Below are positions 35,323-44,121 of a stretch of DNA of 64,000 nt, piece by piece (position 1 is the stretch's first letter; each line of letters opens with the position of its first letter). Under the pieces are notes generated by a model. The model was not told the origin of the DNA. It did not search any database and worked only from the letters and a program-made list of their open reading frames with translations. The stretch spans positions 1 through 64,000 of the forward strand of contig NZ_LDES01000084.1 of NCBI RefSeq assembly GCF_001015195.1, written 5' to 3'. A program made the translations under genes and the position numbers. Source of the stretch: Sphingomonas sp. Y57. GTDB taxonomy: Bacteria; Pseudomonadota; Alphaproteobacteria; Sphingomonadales; Sphingomonadaceae.

Positions 35323-35865
35323 TCAGAGCTGGGCACCCCGGGGGTGGAGCCGGTACAGCGGATCGTCGGGCTTCGCGCCGCCGCGGTTGGGGAGGTTGGC
35401 GTAGCGGCCGCTGTCCCACACCGAATTGCCGGGGCGTTCATGATACCAGTCGATTGCCAGCGTCCGCTCGATGATCCGCCATTCGTGGCCGCGTTTCTCG
35501 TGCCGATCGAGATACCGCCCGCCGACGATCCGCTCGAGCCGGCCCCCGCCTTCCGCGGGGAAGTCGTGAAAGCCCGAGAAATAGCATTCGGAAAAGGCCT
35601 CGGAAGGGCCGGTCAGGTCGATCCAGATGTTGGTTATGCGGTGCTGGCTGACCACGCCCTCCATGAATGGGAAGCTGTAGGCGATGAACTGCTCGACGTC
35701 GCCGCGGAACACCGCATGGTCGTCGATGGCTTCGGGCCAGTAGACCCGTCGCATCAGCTCCGCGTCGCGGCGGTCGATCGCGCGGCAATAGCCGAGCAGC
35801 ACTTCGCTCACCGCCTGTTTGTCGAGGAGCGCCTGAAGGGCTTCGGCGGCGGGTTGGTCGGTCAC
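35323..35865 (-). CDS. SnoaL-like / NTF2-fold protein
   Basis: About 180 residues of the SnoaL_4 group of the NTF2 fold, which includes scytalone dehydratase, naphthalene-dioxygenase-beta-like and ring-modifying enzymes. The pattern ALLDKQAVSEVLLGYCRAID followed by RRDAELMRRVYWPEAIDDH is typical. GTG 35865 is chosen because AAAGGGAC lies 7 bases upstream; the open frame further up contains the regulatory site. It is divergent from the epoxide-hydrolase-like gene. It may act as dehydratase or isomerase on a pathway intermediate. Confidence 0.82.
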   Translation of the reverse strand: MTDQPAAEALQALLDKQAVSEVLLGYCRAIDRRDAELMRRVYWPEAIDDHAVFRGDVEQFIAYSFPFMEGVVSQHRITNIWIDLTGPSEAFSECYFSGFHDFPAEGGGRLERIVGGRYLDRHEKRGHEWRIIERTLAIDWYHERPGNSVWDSGRYANLPNRGGAKPDDPLYRLHPRGAQL

Positions 35866-35927
35866 ACTCTGTCCCTTTCGACGTTTTGCGCTTGACCGCG
35901 CGAAGGTCTTCGTCGGATAGACAGTAC

Positions 35928-35940
35928 CTATCACTGTTAG
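35928..35940. promoter_or_regulatory. Regulon palindrome, site 7 (divergent)
   Basis: CTATCACTGTTAG matches 11 of 12 consensus positions. It lies between the SnoaL-like gene (minus) and the epoxide-hydrolase-like gene (plus), 45-63 bp from each start. Confidence 0.65.
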
Positions 35941-35984
35941 AAAAACAAGCGCGCCGCATCCGGCGCGGCCAGCGGGAGAGCAGC

Positions 35985-36344
35985 ATGAGCCCCGAGGACA
36001 CGGTGCTTGCCTTCATCGACGCGTGGAACGGGCTCGACGAAGATCGCATCTACGGCCTGATGGCCGACGACATCGTCTACCACAACATGCCGATGAAGCC
36101 GGTGACGGGGATCGCGGCGGTGCGGAAGGGCTTCGACGCCTGGCCGGTCGACACGTGCGAATGGATCGTTCTCAATATCGCGAGCCGGGGCGGCGTGGTG
36201 CTGACCGAGCGGATCGACCGCTTTACCCGCGGCGAGGATCGGATCACGATCCCCGTGATGGGGACGTTCGAGGTCGTCGACGGCCGGATAACCCATTGGC
36301 GTGACTATTTCGACATGGGCGCGATGAAGCCGGAGGCGCCCTAG
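35985..36344 (+). CDS. Limonene-1,2-epoxide-hydrolase-type protein
   Basis: A 119-residue NTF2-fold protein that keeps all five catalytic residues of Rhodococcus limonene epoxide hydrolase in matching spacing: Y32 and N34 (VYHNM), R76 and D78 (TERID), and D107 (WRDYF). It would open an epoxide with water to a diol. The ATG at 35985 follows GGGAGAGCAGC. The MFS transporter starts immediately after its stop. With two P450s nearby, an epoxidation-hydrolysis step is likely, but the substrate need not be limonene. Confidence 0.85.
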   Translation: MSPEDTVLAFIDAWNGLDEDRIYGLMADDIVYHNMPMKPVTGIAAVRKGFDAWPVDTCEWIVLNIASRGGVVLTERIDRFTRGEDRITIPVMGTFEVVDGRITHWRDYFDMGAMKPEAP

Positions 36345-37691
36345 ATGGACATGTCGACCGGCCGGGCGCCGGGCACCGCCCATATTGGGCACGGGGAGGG
36401 CGGCTATAAATGGTACGTCGCGGCGGTGCTGGGCCTCGCCCATACCGTCGCGATCATCGACCGCTTCGTGATGGTGCTGGTGACCGAGCCGATCCGCGCG
36501 GCGATGCACCTGACGGATACCCAGCTCGGCATGCTCCAGGGCACCGGTTTCGCGCTGCTTTATTGCGGTTTCGCGATCCCGCTCGGCGCGATGGCCGACG
36601 CCACCAGCCGGCGTAACCTGATCGCGACCGGGCTGGTGTTGTGGAGCCTCGCGACGATGGCGGCGGCATTCACCACCACGTTCGGGACGCTATTCGCGAC
36701 CCGCGTGCTGGTGGGCATGGGCGAGGCGTGCCTGATTCCGGCCGGCATGTCGTTGCTCACCGCCTATTTCGCGCCGTCGAACCTTGCGCGGGGCACCGCG
36801 ATCTTCGGGCTGGGCGCCAATTTCGGCTACGGCCTCGCCTTCCTGGGCGGCGGGGCGCTGCTCGCGGCGCTGGTAGCGGCTGGTGGACTGGCCCTGCCCG
36901 GCGTCGTGCTGGAGCCCTGGCAGGCGATCTTCCTGCTTGCGGGCGGGCTGGCGCTGCCGGTCCTGCTCATGCTCGCCTTCGTGCGCGAGCCGCACCGGCC
37001 GGCGATCGCGGGGCGCGGCTTCGGCCCGCCGGTCGCGGCGATGCGCGAGGGGCTCGGCTATCTCTTCACCCATCTGCGCAGCTATGCGCCGTTCCTGCTG
37101 ATCGGCGCGCTGACCGCCGTCACTGGCTATGCTGTGACCAGCTGGTCCTCGAGCCTGTTCGTGCGGATCCACGGCATGGAGCCGGCCGATGCGGGCAAGC
37201 TGATCGGGCTGATCGGTGTCATCACCGGCCCGCTTGGTACGATCGTCGGCGGCTGGCTGCTCGATCGGCTCCGTATGCGCGGCGTCGTCGGCGCGCCGAT
37301 GGTGATCATGGGTGGCGGCTGCCTGATCGCGCTGACCACCTCGGCAGCGGTCGGCCATGCCCCCGGTCTGCCGCTCGCGACCCTGTTCTTTTGCGTCTTC
37401 ATGTTCGGGTCGACCTTCACCCTGCCGGCGCTCTATGTCGGCATGCAGATGCTGACTCCGGATCGTTATCGCGGCATCGCGGCATCGTTCAACATGATGA
37501 TCTATACGCTGGCCGGCCTTGGCCTTGGCCCAACAGCGGTGGGCGCGATCAGCGATGCACTGGGCGGCGAAGCCGGGCTGGCCCGTGCCGTGGTGATCGT
37601 CGAGACGGCGATGGCGCTGGTCATCATACCTACTGCCCTGCTGGCGCGCAGCGCCTACCACCTTCGCTCGCTCGCGGTTGCTGCCGATTAA
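36345..37691 (+). CDS. MFS transporter
   Basis: A 448-residue inner-membrane transporter of the major facilitator superfamily with about 12 hydrophobic helices. The signature loop between helices 2 and 3 is FAIPLGAMADATSRR, and helix 1 carries an acidic residue as in the spinster-like group. The N-terminus is a 25-residue cytosolic stretch, so no signal peptide is expected. It starts at the base after the epoxide hydrolase stop, so it is co-transcribed. It probably takes up the substrate or exports an intermediate. Confidence 0.9.
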   Translation: MDMSTGRAPGTAHIGHGEGGYKWYVAAVLGLAHTVAIIDRFVMVLVTEPIRAAMHLTDTQLGMLQGTGFALLYCGFAIPLGAMADATSRRNLIATGLVLWSLATMAAAFTTTFGTLFATRVLVGMGEACLIPAGMSLLTAYFAPSNLARGTAIFGLGANFGYGLAFLGGGALLAALVAAGGLALPGVVLEPWQAIFLLAGGLALPVLLMLAFVREPHRPAIAGRGFGPPVAAMREGLGYLFTHLRSYAPFLLIGALTAVTGYAVTSWSSSLFVRIHGMEPADAGKLIGLIGVITGPLGTIVGGWLLDRLRMRGVVGAPMVIMGGGCLIALTTSAAVGHAPGLPLATLFFCVFMFGSTFTLPALYVGMQMLTPDRYRGIAASFNMMIYTLAGLGLGPTAVGAISDALGGEAGLARAVVIVETAMALVIIPTALLARSAYHLRSLAVAAD

Positions 37692-37742
37692 TCTGCCAGA
37701 CAGTGATATTTCCTAAGTTTCAGGGAGTTCCAGGGAATTTAT

Positions 37743-37755
37743 CTAATGCTGATTG
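37743..37755. promoter_or_regulatory. Regulon palindrome, site 8, in the TonB-receptor promoter
   Basis: CTAATGCTGATTG lies directly upstream of a good -10 hexamer TATAAT (37759-37764), so a bound repressor would cover the spacer. A second weaker copy, CAGACAGTGATAT, is at 37697-37709. The receptor starts at 37868. Confidence 0.5.
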
Positions 37756-37758
37756 ACT

Positions 37759-37764
37759 TATAAT
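37759..37764 (+). promoter_or_regulatory. -10 element of the TonB receptor promoter
   Basis: A consensus TATAAT about 104 bp before the receptor ATG, in an A/T-rich stretch that is unusual for this window. The -35 hexamer 17 bp upstream (AATTTA at 37736-37741) is weak, which suggests that the promoter needs an activator or is tolerant of the overlap with the palindrome. Confidence 0.5.
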
Positions 37765-37867
37765 AAATCATCGATAGGTTATTCCTCAAGGCGCTCATCT
37801 GAGGCGCCGGGAGAAGGCGGCCCCCGCGAAATCGGCCGCCGCTTTCGAGGGTAGGGGAGACCTGACA

Positions 37868-40021
37868 ATGATCACCAAATCCATGCTTTCGCTGTCTGTC
37901 GCCGCGGGCGCGCTGTTCGCCGCTGCGCCGGCCTTCGCCCAGGCCGAAGCGCCGCAGGCCGCCGCCGAGGCGGCCGATCAGGGTGGTTTCGGCGACATCA
38001 TCGTCACCGCCCAACGCCGCGAGCAGAAGCTGCAGGATGTGCCTGTTTCGGTCACGGCGCTGACCGGCGAGCAGCTCACCGGGCAGGGCGTCACCTCGAC
38101 CCATGATATCGCGCAGTCGATCACCGGTATGACGATCACCGAGAGCGGCGGCTATGTGCAGCCCTTCATCCGCGGTGTCGGGTCGACGGTCACCAACCTC
38201 GGCGAGCCGGGCTCCGCCGCCTTCTACATCGATGGCGTCTACATGCCGACCGTCAACGGCCAGCTCTACCAGCTCGCTAACGTCGAATCGATCCAGGTGC
38301 TGAAGGGCCCGCAGGGCACGCTGTTCGGCCGTAACGCCAACACCGGCGCGATCATCATCACCACCAAGCAGCCGCAGTTCACGCCGGCGGGCTCGTTCAG
38401 CGCCAGCTACGGCAATTATAACTCGTTCATCGGCAGCGGTTTTGTGACCGGCCCGGTTTCCGACACGATCGCGGTGTCGCTGGCTGGCAATTACGACCGG
38501 CATGATGGCTGGTTCAAGAACCGGAACCCGGCCAATGGCCTCGGCAAGCGGGTGGGTGATTCCAAACGCTGGACGGTTCGAGGCAACGTCCTGATCAAGG
38601 CGAACGACAATCTCGACATCACCTTGTCGGCCGACGCGATGGATATCAACGACGCCAGCCCGATCATCATCCAGCCGATCGACCGCTATCAGGGCTATGT
38701 CCCCGGCGCGCTGCTGCCGACCGGTCCCTATGACTATATCGGCAACGAGAAGGTCGGCTACAAGGTCGAGCAGCAGGGTGTTTCGGGCAAGCTCGACTGG
38801 GATCTGGGCGGCGTGAAACTCGTCTCGACGACCGCGTGGCGCCATTATGAGAACCACTCGATCGACTATGACTCTGACACGACGCCGTTCCGCTACTCGC
38901 AGATCAACAACAACGACGTGGGCAACAACTTCACCCAGGAAATCCTGCTCAATTCCGACAATGACAGCGATTTCTCCTGGGTGCTCGGCGGTTTCTACCT
39001 GCGTCAGAACGGCAAGCTCGACCCGCTTTATGTGCTGTCGGGTACGACGCTGACGACGATCGCGGTCAAGCAGACCACCGACGCCTATGCGGGCTTCGCG
39101 GACGGCACGCTGAAGCTCGGCCAGTTCGAACTGACCGGCGGCATCCGCTACAGCTATGAGAAGAAGGTGATCACCGGGTCGCTCAACGGTGTGCAGCGGC
39201 TCGATCATGTCAAGGCGAGCTGGGACTCGTTCACGCCGCGCGCGGTGCTTGCCTATCATCCCAATGAAGACATGATGTTCTACGGGAGCTTCTCGAAGGG
39301 CTTCAAAAGCGGTGCGTTCAACGCCAACGCGCTGTCGCCGGTGCCGATCGATCCGGAAAAGGTCGATGCCTATGAGATTGGCGGCAAGCTGACCCTGGGT
39401 CGCGGCTTCACCGTCAACGTCGCGGGCTTCCACTACAAGACGAAAGACCTGCAGGTGCAGGCTCTCAACCAGGTCACCAACCTGATCGAATTGCGCAACG
39501 CGGCTTCGGTCAAGTCGGAAGGCGTCGATCTCGACGTGGTGTTCGCGCCGACCCGCAAATGGTCGATGAAGTTCGGCGCTTCCTATCTGAAGGCGAAATT
39601 CTCGAACTTCACCAATGCGCAGGTCTTCCTGCCCGTGCCTGGCGGCGACGGGCGCAACGCCTCCGCGATCGTCGACGTGACCGGCCGGCGCAACGTGCGG
39701 TCGCCCGACTGGACGCTCAACTGGGCGGTCGACTACACGATCGACCTGCCGGGCGGCGGCACGCTCGTCCCCTCGGGCAATGTCTATTACTCGTCCAAAT
39801 TCTACTGGACGGTCGACAACCGCATCTCCGAGCCGCAGCATGTCGTGATCAACGCCAGCCTGACCTGGAACCTGCCGGGCGACCGGCTCTCGGTCTCCGC
39901 CTTCGGCCGGAATATCACCGACGAGCTGCGCTTCCGCAACGTCTCCGCCTCGGCCCAGGCCGATCGGCGCGCGGCGGACGAGCCGGCGCTCTACGGCGTC
40001 CGCGTCGCGTACAAGTTCTGA
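37868..40021 (+). CDS. TonB-dependent outer-membrane receptor
   Basis: A complete 717-residue receptor. The signal peptide ends at about residue 24 (AAAPAFA followed by QAEAP). The TonB-box-like region DIIVTAQRREQKLQDVPVSV leads to the plug with IRGVGS and the KGPQGTLFGRNANTGAI motif. The barrel ends in YGVRVAYKF with a terminal Phe, as needed for outer-membrane insertion. It belongs to the large sphingomonad group used for hydrophobic or plant-derived compounds and is followed by a P450 after about 60 bp. It likely brings the island's substrate into the periplasm. Confidence 0.94.
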   Translation: MITKSMLSLSVAAGALFAAAPAFAQAEAPQAAAEAADQGGFGDIIVTAQRREQKLQDVPVSVTALTGEQLTGQGVTSTHDIAQSITGMTITESGGYVQPFIRGVGSTVTNLGEPGSAAFYIDGVYMPTVNGQLYQLANVESIQVLKGPQGTLFGRNANTGAIIITTKQPQFTPAGSFSASYGNYNSFIGSGFVTGPVSDTIAVSLAGNYDRHDGWFKNRNPANGLGKRVGDSKRWTVRGNVLIKANDNLDITLSADAMDINDASPIIIQPIDRYQGYVPGALLPTGPYDYIGNEKVGYKVEQQGVSGKLDWDLGGVKLVSTTAWRHYENHSIDYDSDTTPFRYSQINNNDVGNNFTQEILLNSDNDSDFSWVLGGFYLRQNGKLDPLYVLSGTTLTTIAVKQTTDAYAGFADGTLKLGQFELTGGIRYSYEKKVITGSLNGVQRLDHVKASWDSFTPRAVLAYHPNEDMMFYGSFSKGFKSGAFNANALSPVPIDPEKVDAYEIGGKLTLGRGFTVNVAGFHYKTKDLQVQALNQVTNLIELRNAASVKSEGVDLDVVFAPTRKWSMKFGASYLKAKFSNFTNAQVFLPVPGGDGRNASAIVDVTGRRNVRSPDWTLNWAVDYTIDLPGGGTLVPSGNVYYSSKFYWTVDNRISEPQHVVINASLTWNLPGDRLSVSAFGRNITDELRFRNVSASAQADRRAADEPALYGVRVAYKF

Positions 40022-40079
40022 CGGCCAACGGGGCGGGGATCGCGAGATCCCCGCCCATGTCTTCCAAGGAGACGGCGCG

Positions 40080-41327
40080 GTGAGCGGTGCGAGGGATATC
40101 GACCATCACGCGGCGGCCTTCGCACGCGACCATCTCGCCATTTATCGCGACGCACGGGCGCATTGCCCGCTGCTCCATTCCGATGCCCATGGCGGCTTCA
40201 CGATCCTCACCCGCTATGCCGACACCCGAGCTGCGCTGCGCAACCACGAAGCGTTCGCCTCGGGTCGCACCCGCTCGGGCGAGCGGCTTGGCGGCGGCGT
40301 CGCCATCCCGCCCAACGGTATGCGGATCGGCATGATCGAGATGGATGGAGCCGAGGCGCGGGCGCTTCGCGCGCTGCTCCAGCCCTGGTTCACCATCGCG
40401 GCGGTCGAGGCGGCGGCGCCGCGTATGGCGGAGCTCTCCACCTGGGTGGTCGACCGGATCATCGCGCAGGGCGCGTGCGACGTGGTCCAGGACCTCGCCA
40501 GGCCTATGCCCTCGCTGCTGATCCTCGACATACTCGGCCTGCCGCTCGGCCGTTGGCGCGAATATGGCCGCGTGCTGCACGAGGCGGTCGCGAAGAGCAG
40601 CGGGTCGATCGACGGGCTACGCTGGCTGGCGAGCGACCTGCGCGCCGTCGTGGCGCAACGCGACGTTCACCCCGCGGGGCTGATCGCCGCCTTGATCGCG
40701 GCGGAGGTCGACGGCGCACCGCTCGGCGACCCGCTGGTCTGCGAGCTGGCGATGATGCTCCTGTTCGGCGGCACCGACACGACGATCGCCGCGATCGGCC
40801 ATGCATTACGCCACCTGACAGAGCATCCGGCCGACCGGGCGGCCCTCGTCGCGCGCCCCGAGCTGATCCCGACGGCGGTCGAGGAGATATTGCGGCTCTA
40901 TTCGCCGAGCACCGGCGTCGCCCGCACTGTAACCGCGCCGGTCGAGATCGGCGGCGAGCGCTTCGAACCGGGGCAGCGCGTGCTGTGCGCGATCAACTCC
41001 GCCAATCGCGATGATGCCGTCTTCGCCGATGGCGAGAGGTTCGACCTCGATCGTCCCAAGCGGCCGCACCTGGCTTTCGGCTGGGGCGTCCATGCCTGTC
41101 TCGGCCAGAATCTCGCGCGCGCCGACCTGCGTATCCTGCTTGGCGAATTGTTGCGCCGGATGCCGGACTTCGCCGTGGATGTAGCGGCGAGCGAGCGCTA
41201 TGCCAGTATCCCGCTGGTCAACGGCCATGCCCGCATGCCGATGCGCTTCACGCCGGGGACGCCGGTGGGGGCAGGGGGCGGCGAATTGCCGATCCTGACC
41301 GGGCCGAGGCTGCGACCGCTACCCTGA
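40080..41327 (+). CDS. Cytochrome P450
   Basis: A 415-residue bacterial P450. The heme loop is FGWGVHACLGQNLARADL, the I-helix motif is LLFGGTDTTIAAIG, and ExxR is EEILRLYSP. The start is GTG 40080 with AAGGAGA 8 bases upstream. It follows the TonB receptor with no terminator seen, so uptake and first oxidation may be co-expressed. No ferredoxin or reductase is encoded nearby. It differs clearly in sequence from the P450 at 33250-34506, so the two probably act at different positions or steps. Confidence 0.93.
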   Translation: MSGARDIDHHAAAFARDHLAIYRDARAHCPLLHSDAHGGFTILTRYADTRAALRNHEAFASGRTRSGERLGGGVAIPPNGMRIGMIEMDGAEARALRALLQPWFTIAAVEAAAPRMAELSTWVVDRIIAQGACDVVQDLARPMPSLLILDILGLPLGRWREYGRVLHEAVAKSSGSIDGLRWLASDLRAVVAQRDVHPAGLIAALIAAEVDGAPLGDPLVCELAMMLLFGGTDTTIAAIGHALRHLTEHPADRAALVARPELIPTAVEEILRLYSPSTGVARTVTAPVEIGGERFEPGQRVLCAINSANRDDAVFADGERFDLDRPKRPHLAFGWGVHACLGQNLARADLRILLGELLRRMPDFAVDVAASERYASIPLVNGHARMPMRFTPGTPVGAGGGELPILTGPRLRPLP

Positions 41328-41981
41328 CTACCGTCCGTTCGTCCCGAGCGAAGTCGAGGGACGTTGGCTGGGCGAAGGAGAACGTGTCTCGACTTCGCTC
41401 GACACGAACGGATCGTTTTCCTGATCGAACCGGAACATCGCCAGCATCGATCGGCCATGATCGATGAACGCCATTTCGTCGCGGGTCGCGTCAAGGGCGA
41501 TTTCCGGGGCGGCGCGGGCACTCGTCATATGAGCGAGGTCGCGGAAGAAGACGAGGCCGGCGCCGTCGAAGGCTTCCGGTCCCGGCGGATGCGCCGGATG
41601 GAGCTGGCGATAGCCGCTCGCCGAGGTCCTGAGCCCGAACGGCGCATGGCCGTGCAGCCAGCGCTCGCGGAACGCATCATGGGTCAGCTCCGCGCGGCGG
41701 CGGACCAGCATCAGCACGACCAGGTCGCCATCGCCCGGCTTCACGATGTGCTGCTCTCCGGTGAGGACGAGACCATCAACAGGGGGCGGGGCGGCGTTCG
41801 ACTCGCCGAACAGCAGCGCCGCATAGGGACAGGCCAGCAACGGCAACGGCTTGCCCGTCGCCGGATCGGCCTTGGCGAGCGCGACGTCGAGCCGCCGGCC
41901 CGGCCGCAACCCCGGTGGCGCGACGGTCGGGTGCTCCTTCGTGAAGATCGCGGCGGCGGGCCGGGTGGGCCAGGCGGCCAT
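41328..41981 (-). CDS. EthD-domain protein with a repeat-derived C-terminal tail
   Basis: A 217-residue protein. Residues about 85-190 form an EthD-type dimeric alpha/beta-barrel (LTHDAFRERWLHGHAPFGLR). The function of EthD proteins is unclear, though they often sit in P450 or ring-degradation clusters. The last 28 or so codons (from ENDPFVSSEVETRS) are a translation of the inverted repeat at 41335-41411, so the repeat extended the protein or replaced its end. AGGAAGGA precedes the ATG. It is divergent from the OYE-type gene at 42066. Confidence 0.75.
   Translation of the reverse strand: MAAWPTRPAAAIFTKEHPTVAPPGLRPGRRLDVALAKADPATGKPLPLLACPYAALLFGESNAAPPPVDGLVLTGEQHIVKPGDGDLVVLMLVRRRAELTHDAFRERWLHGHAPFGLRTSASGYRQLHPAHPPGPEAFDGAGLVFFRDLAHMTSARAAPEIALDATRDEMAFIDHGRSMLAMFRFDQENDPFVSSEVETRSPSPSQRPSTSLGTNGR
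41335..41411. repeat. Inverted repeat, partly inside a coding end
   Basis: Arms at 41335-41365 and 41381-41411 are near-perfect complements (core GAGCGAAGTCGAG / CTCGACTTCGCTC). The same repeat occurs at 54941-55011. One arm and the loop encode the tail of the EthD-domain protein. Confidence 0.75.
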
Positions 41982-42020
41982 GACCGTTTTCCTTCCTCAT
42001 TCGTGATGGGACTTGAATAG

Positions 42021-42033
42021 CAAACGATGTTTG
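42021..42033. promoter_or_regulatory. Regulon palindrome, site 9 (divergent)
   Basis: CAAACGATGTTTG has perfectly complementary 5-bp arms. It lies between the EthD gene and the OYE-type gene, in the 17-bp spacer of a possible rightward promoter TTGAAT (42013-42018) / TTATTC (42036-42041). Confidence 0.6.
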
Positions 42034-42065
42034 TTTTATTCAAGCGGCAACAGGAGAGGCCGTCA

Positions 42066-44069
42066 ATGTATGAGCGCGCTCTGAGCCCGATCCGCATCGG
42101 CGGGCTCGAGATCAGGAATCGGATTGCCCGCACCGCCCACGCGACGATGATGGCGCGCGACGGAAAGATCACCGACGAGCTGATCGCCTATCATCTGGCG
42201 CGTGCGCAGGGCGGGGTGGGGCTGACGATCCTAGAGGCGGCCGGCGTCCACCCATCGGCCGTGCTGTCGCTCGCCAATCTCGATGACTCGGTCATCGACG
42301 GCTATCGGCGACTGGCGAGCGCGATAGCGCCCACCGGCATGCGACTGTTCCAACAGCTCTGGCATGGCGGCCATATCTACATGCAGCCCGACGGGTCACC
42401 GCCGCTGGCGCCCTCGACCGTGCCGAGCCCGATCGCCGGCGTCGCGCCGCGCCCCTTCACCCGACGGCAGATCGACGAGCTGGTCGAGGCCTATGCCGCC
42501 GCCGCACGACGGGTGGAGAAGGGCGGGCTCGACGGTGTCGAGATCCATGCGGGCCATGGTTATCTGCTCGCCCAGTTCCTCTCGCCCGTGCTCAACCGGC
42601 GCGAGGACGATTATGGCGGCAGCTTCGACAACCGGCTGCGGCTGCTGCGCCGGGTGCTGGTGGCGGTCCGCGACGCGGTGTCGCCGGGGTTCGCCGTCGG
42701 CGTGCGGCTCAGCGACAGCGCTGATCCGCGTATCCTCGCCATGGACGACGTCGGGGAGGTCGCGCGCCGGCTGCGCGACGAAGGGCTGATCGATTATGTG
42801 AACATGTCCTATGGCGACTATTATGCGCTCCACCGGCAGGTGGGCGGCATGGATGCGCCGACTGGGTTCCAGATCCCCCACACCGCACCACCCGTCGCCG
42901 ATTTCGGCCTGCCCCGCCTGCTGAACGGCCGGTTCCGCACGCTGGAGGAGGTCGAGCAGGTGTTGCGTGCGGGCGAAGCCGACCTGATATCGATGGTGCG
43001 CGCACATATCGCCGATCCCGACATCGTCGCCAAGTCGGCCGCCGGCCATCCCGATCGGGTGCGGCCGTGCATCGCCTGCAATCAGGGCTGCATCGGCCGG
43101 GTCGCCACCTTCGGCCGACTCGGATGCGTGGTGAACACGGCGGCGGGTGACGAGACGACGCTGGCCGAGCGGCTGATCCGCGTGGCGGCGAGCCCGTTGC
43201 GCGTGCTGATCGTCGGCGGCGGGCCGGGGGGGATGGAGGCAGCGCGCATCGCCGCGCTCGCCGGACATCGGGTTACGCTGGCTGAAGCGATGCCGTCGCT
43301 CGGCGGGCTGACCAACCTCTACCGCACCGCGCCGCGCATGGGCACGATCGCCGACATCGCCGGCTGGCTGGAGGAGGAGGTCTATCGTCTCGGCGTCGAG
43401 GTGCGGCTGTCCACCTATATGAGCGTCGATGACATCGCGGCGGAAGGCGCGGACATCGTCATCCTCGCGGTCGGCGCCGCGTTCGAGGCGCCGTTCCGCC
43501 AGATACAGTTCCCGGCCGAGGAGATCGCGGTCGCGCCCGGCGCCCGTGTGATCGGATCGATCGAGTTGTTCGAGGACCGCCGCGCCGATCGCGGGTGCAG
43601 CGCTCTGGTCCTGGACGATGTCGGCCATTATGAGGCGATCGCCTGTGCCGAGGAACTGCTGGAGCGTGGTCTCGCCGTCACCTTCGTCACCCGCCACAGG
43701 ATGTTCGCGCCGCAGATCGACGTCACGCTGCGCACCCAATCGGCGCTCGAGCGGCTCCATGCCAAGGGCGATTTCACCCTGCGGGTCGGTAGCCGGCTGG
43801 TCGCCGCACGGCCGGGCGAGGCGGACATAGCGCCCAATTTCGGGACGAAGGTTGAAACGGTCGCTGCCGATACCATCGTCTGGGTCGGAATCCGCGCCGG
43901 CCAGATGGAGATGGCCGGGGAACTGGAAGCGCGGGGTATCGAGCCGGTCTGCATCGGGGACATGCTCGCCGCGCGGAATTTGCAATGCGCCATCCGCGAG
44001 GGGCATCTTGCCGCACGGTCGCTGCCGAGCGGAGCGGTCGAGGTCGGGCCGGTCCGGGCGATAGCCTGA
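42066..44069 (+). CDS. Old-yellow-enzyme/2,4-dienoyl-CoA reductase-like Fe-S flavoenzyme
   Basis: A 667-residue paralogue of the enzyme at 15290-17287. The FMN barrel has NRREDDYGGSFDNRLRLL and GHGYLLAQFL. The 4Fe-4S cysteines are C-x2-C-x3-C-x11-C (RPCIACNQGC...LGC). The C-terminal FAD half begins at VLIVGGGPGGMEAARIA. The start ATG at 42066 has CAGGAGAGG upstream. It would reduce a conjugated double bond of an enone or dienoyl-CoA with NAD(P)H. A crotonase-family gene follows after about 50 bp with its own palindrome. Confidence 0.9.
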   Translation: MYERALSPIRIGGLEIRNRIARTAHATMMARDGKITDELIAYHLARAQGGVGLTILEAAGVHPSAVLSLANLDDSVIDGYRRLASAIAPTGMRLFQQLWHGGHIYMQPDGSPPLAPSTVPSPIAGVAPRPFTRRQIDELVEAYAAAARRVEKGGLDGVEIHAGHGYLLAQFLSPVLNRREDDYGGSFDNRLRLLRRVLVAVRDAVSPGFAVGVRLSDSADPRILAMDDVGEVARRLRDEGLIDYVNMSYGDYYALHRQVGGMDAPTGFQIPHTAPPVADFGLPRLLNGRFRTLEEVEQVLRAGEADLISMVRAHIADPDIVAKSAAGHPDRVRPCIACNQGCIGRVATFGRLGCVVNTAAGDETTLAERLIRVAASPLRVLIVGGGPGGMEAARIAALAGHRVTLAEAMPSLGGLTNLYRTAPRMGTIADIAGWLEEEVYRLGVEVRLSTYMSVDDIAAEGADIVILAVGAAFEAPFRQIQFPAEEIAVAPGARVIGSIELFEDRRADRGCSALVLDDVGHYEAIACAEELLERGLAVTFVTRHRMFAPQIDVTLRTQSALERLHAKGDFTLRVGSRLVAARPGEADIAPNFGTKVETVAADTIVWVGIRAGQMEMAGELEARGIEPVCIGDMLAARNLQCAIREGHLAARSLPSGAVEVGPVRAIA

Positions 44070-44077
44070 TTCTAAAC

Positions 44078-44090
44078 GGAACAATGTTAG
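44078..44090. promoter_or_regulatory. Regulon palindrome, site 10
   Basis: GGAACAATGTTAG matches 10 of 12 positions and lies just upstream of a possible -10 TACTAT (44092-44097) before the crotonase gene at 44122. A site here, within 10 bp of the upstream gene's stop, suggests separate control of the crotonase. Confidence 0.55.
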
Positions 44091-44121
44091 ATACTATCTG
44101 GTCAAAGCCGAGGGGAAGACG

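Noticed and set aside
37739-39841. Long minus-strand frame of 700 codons opposite the TonB receptor
   Set aside because: Mirror of a clear receptor with signal peptide and terminal Phe; no ribosome site or known domain on the minus strand.
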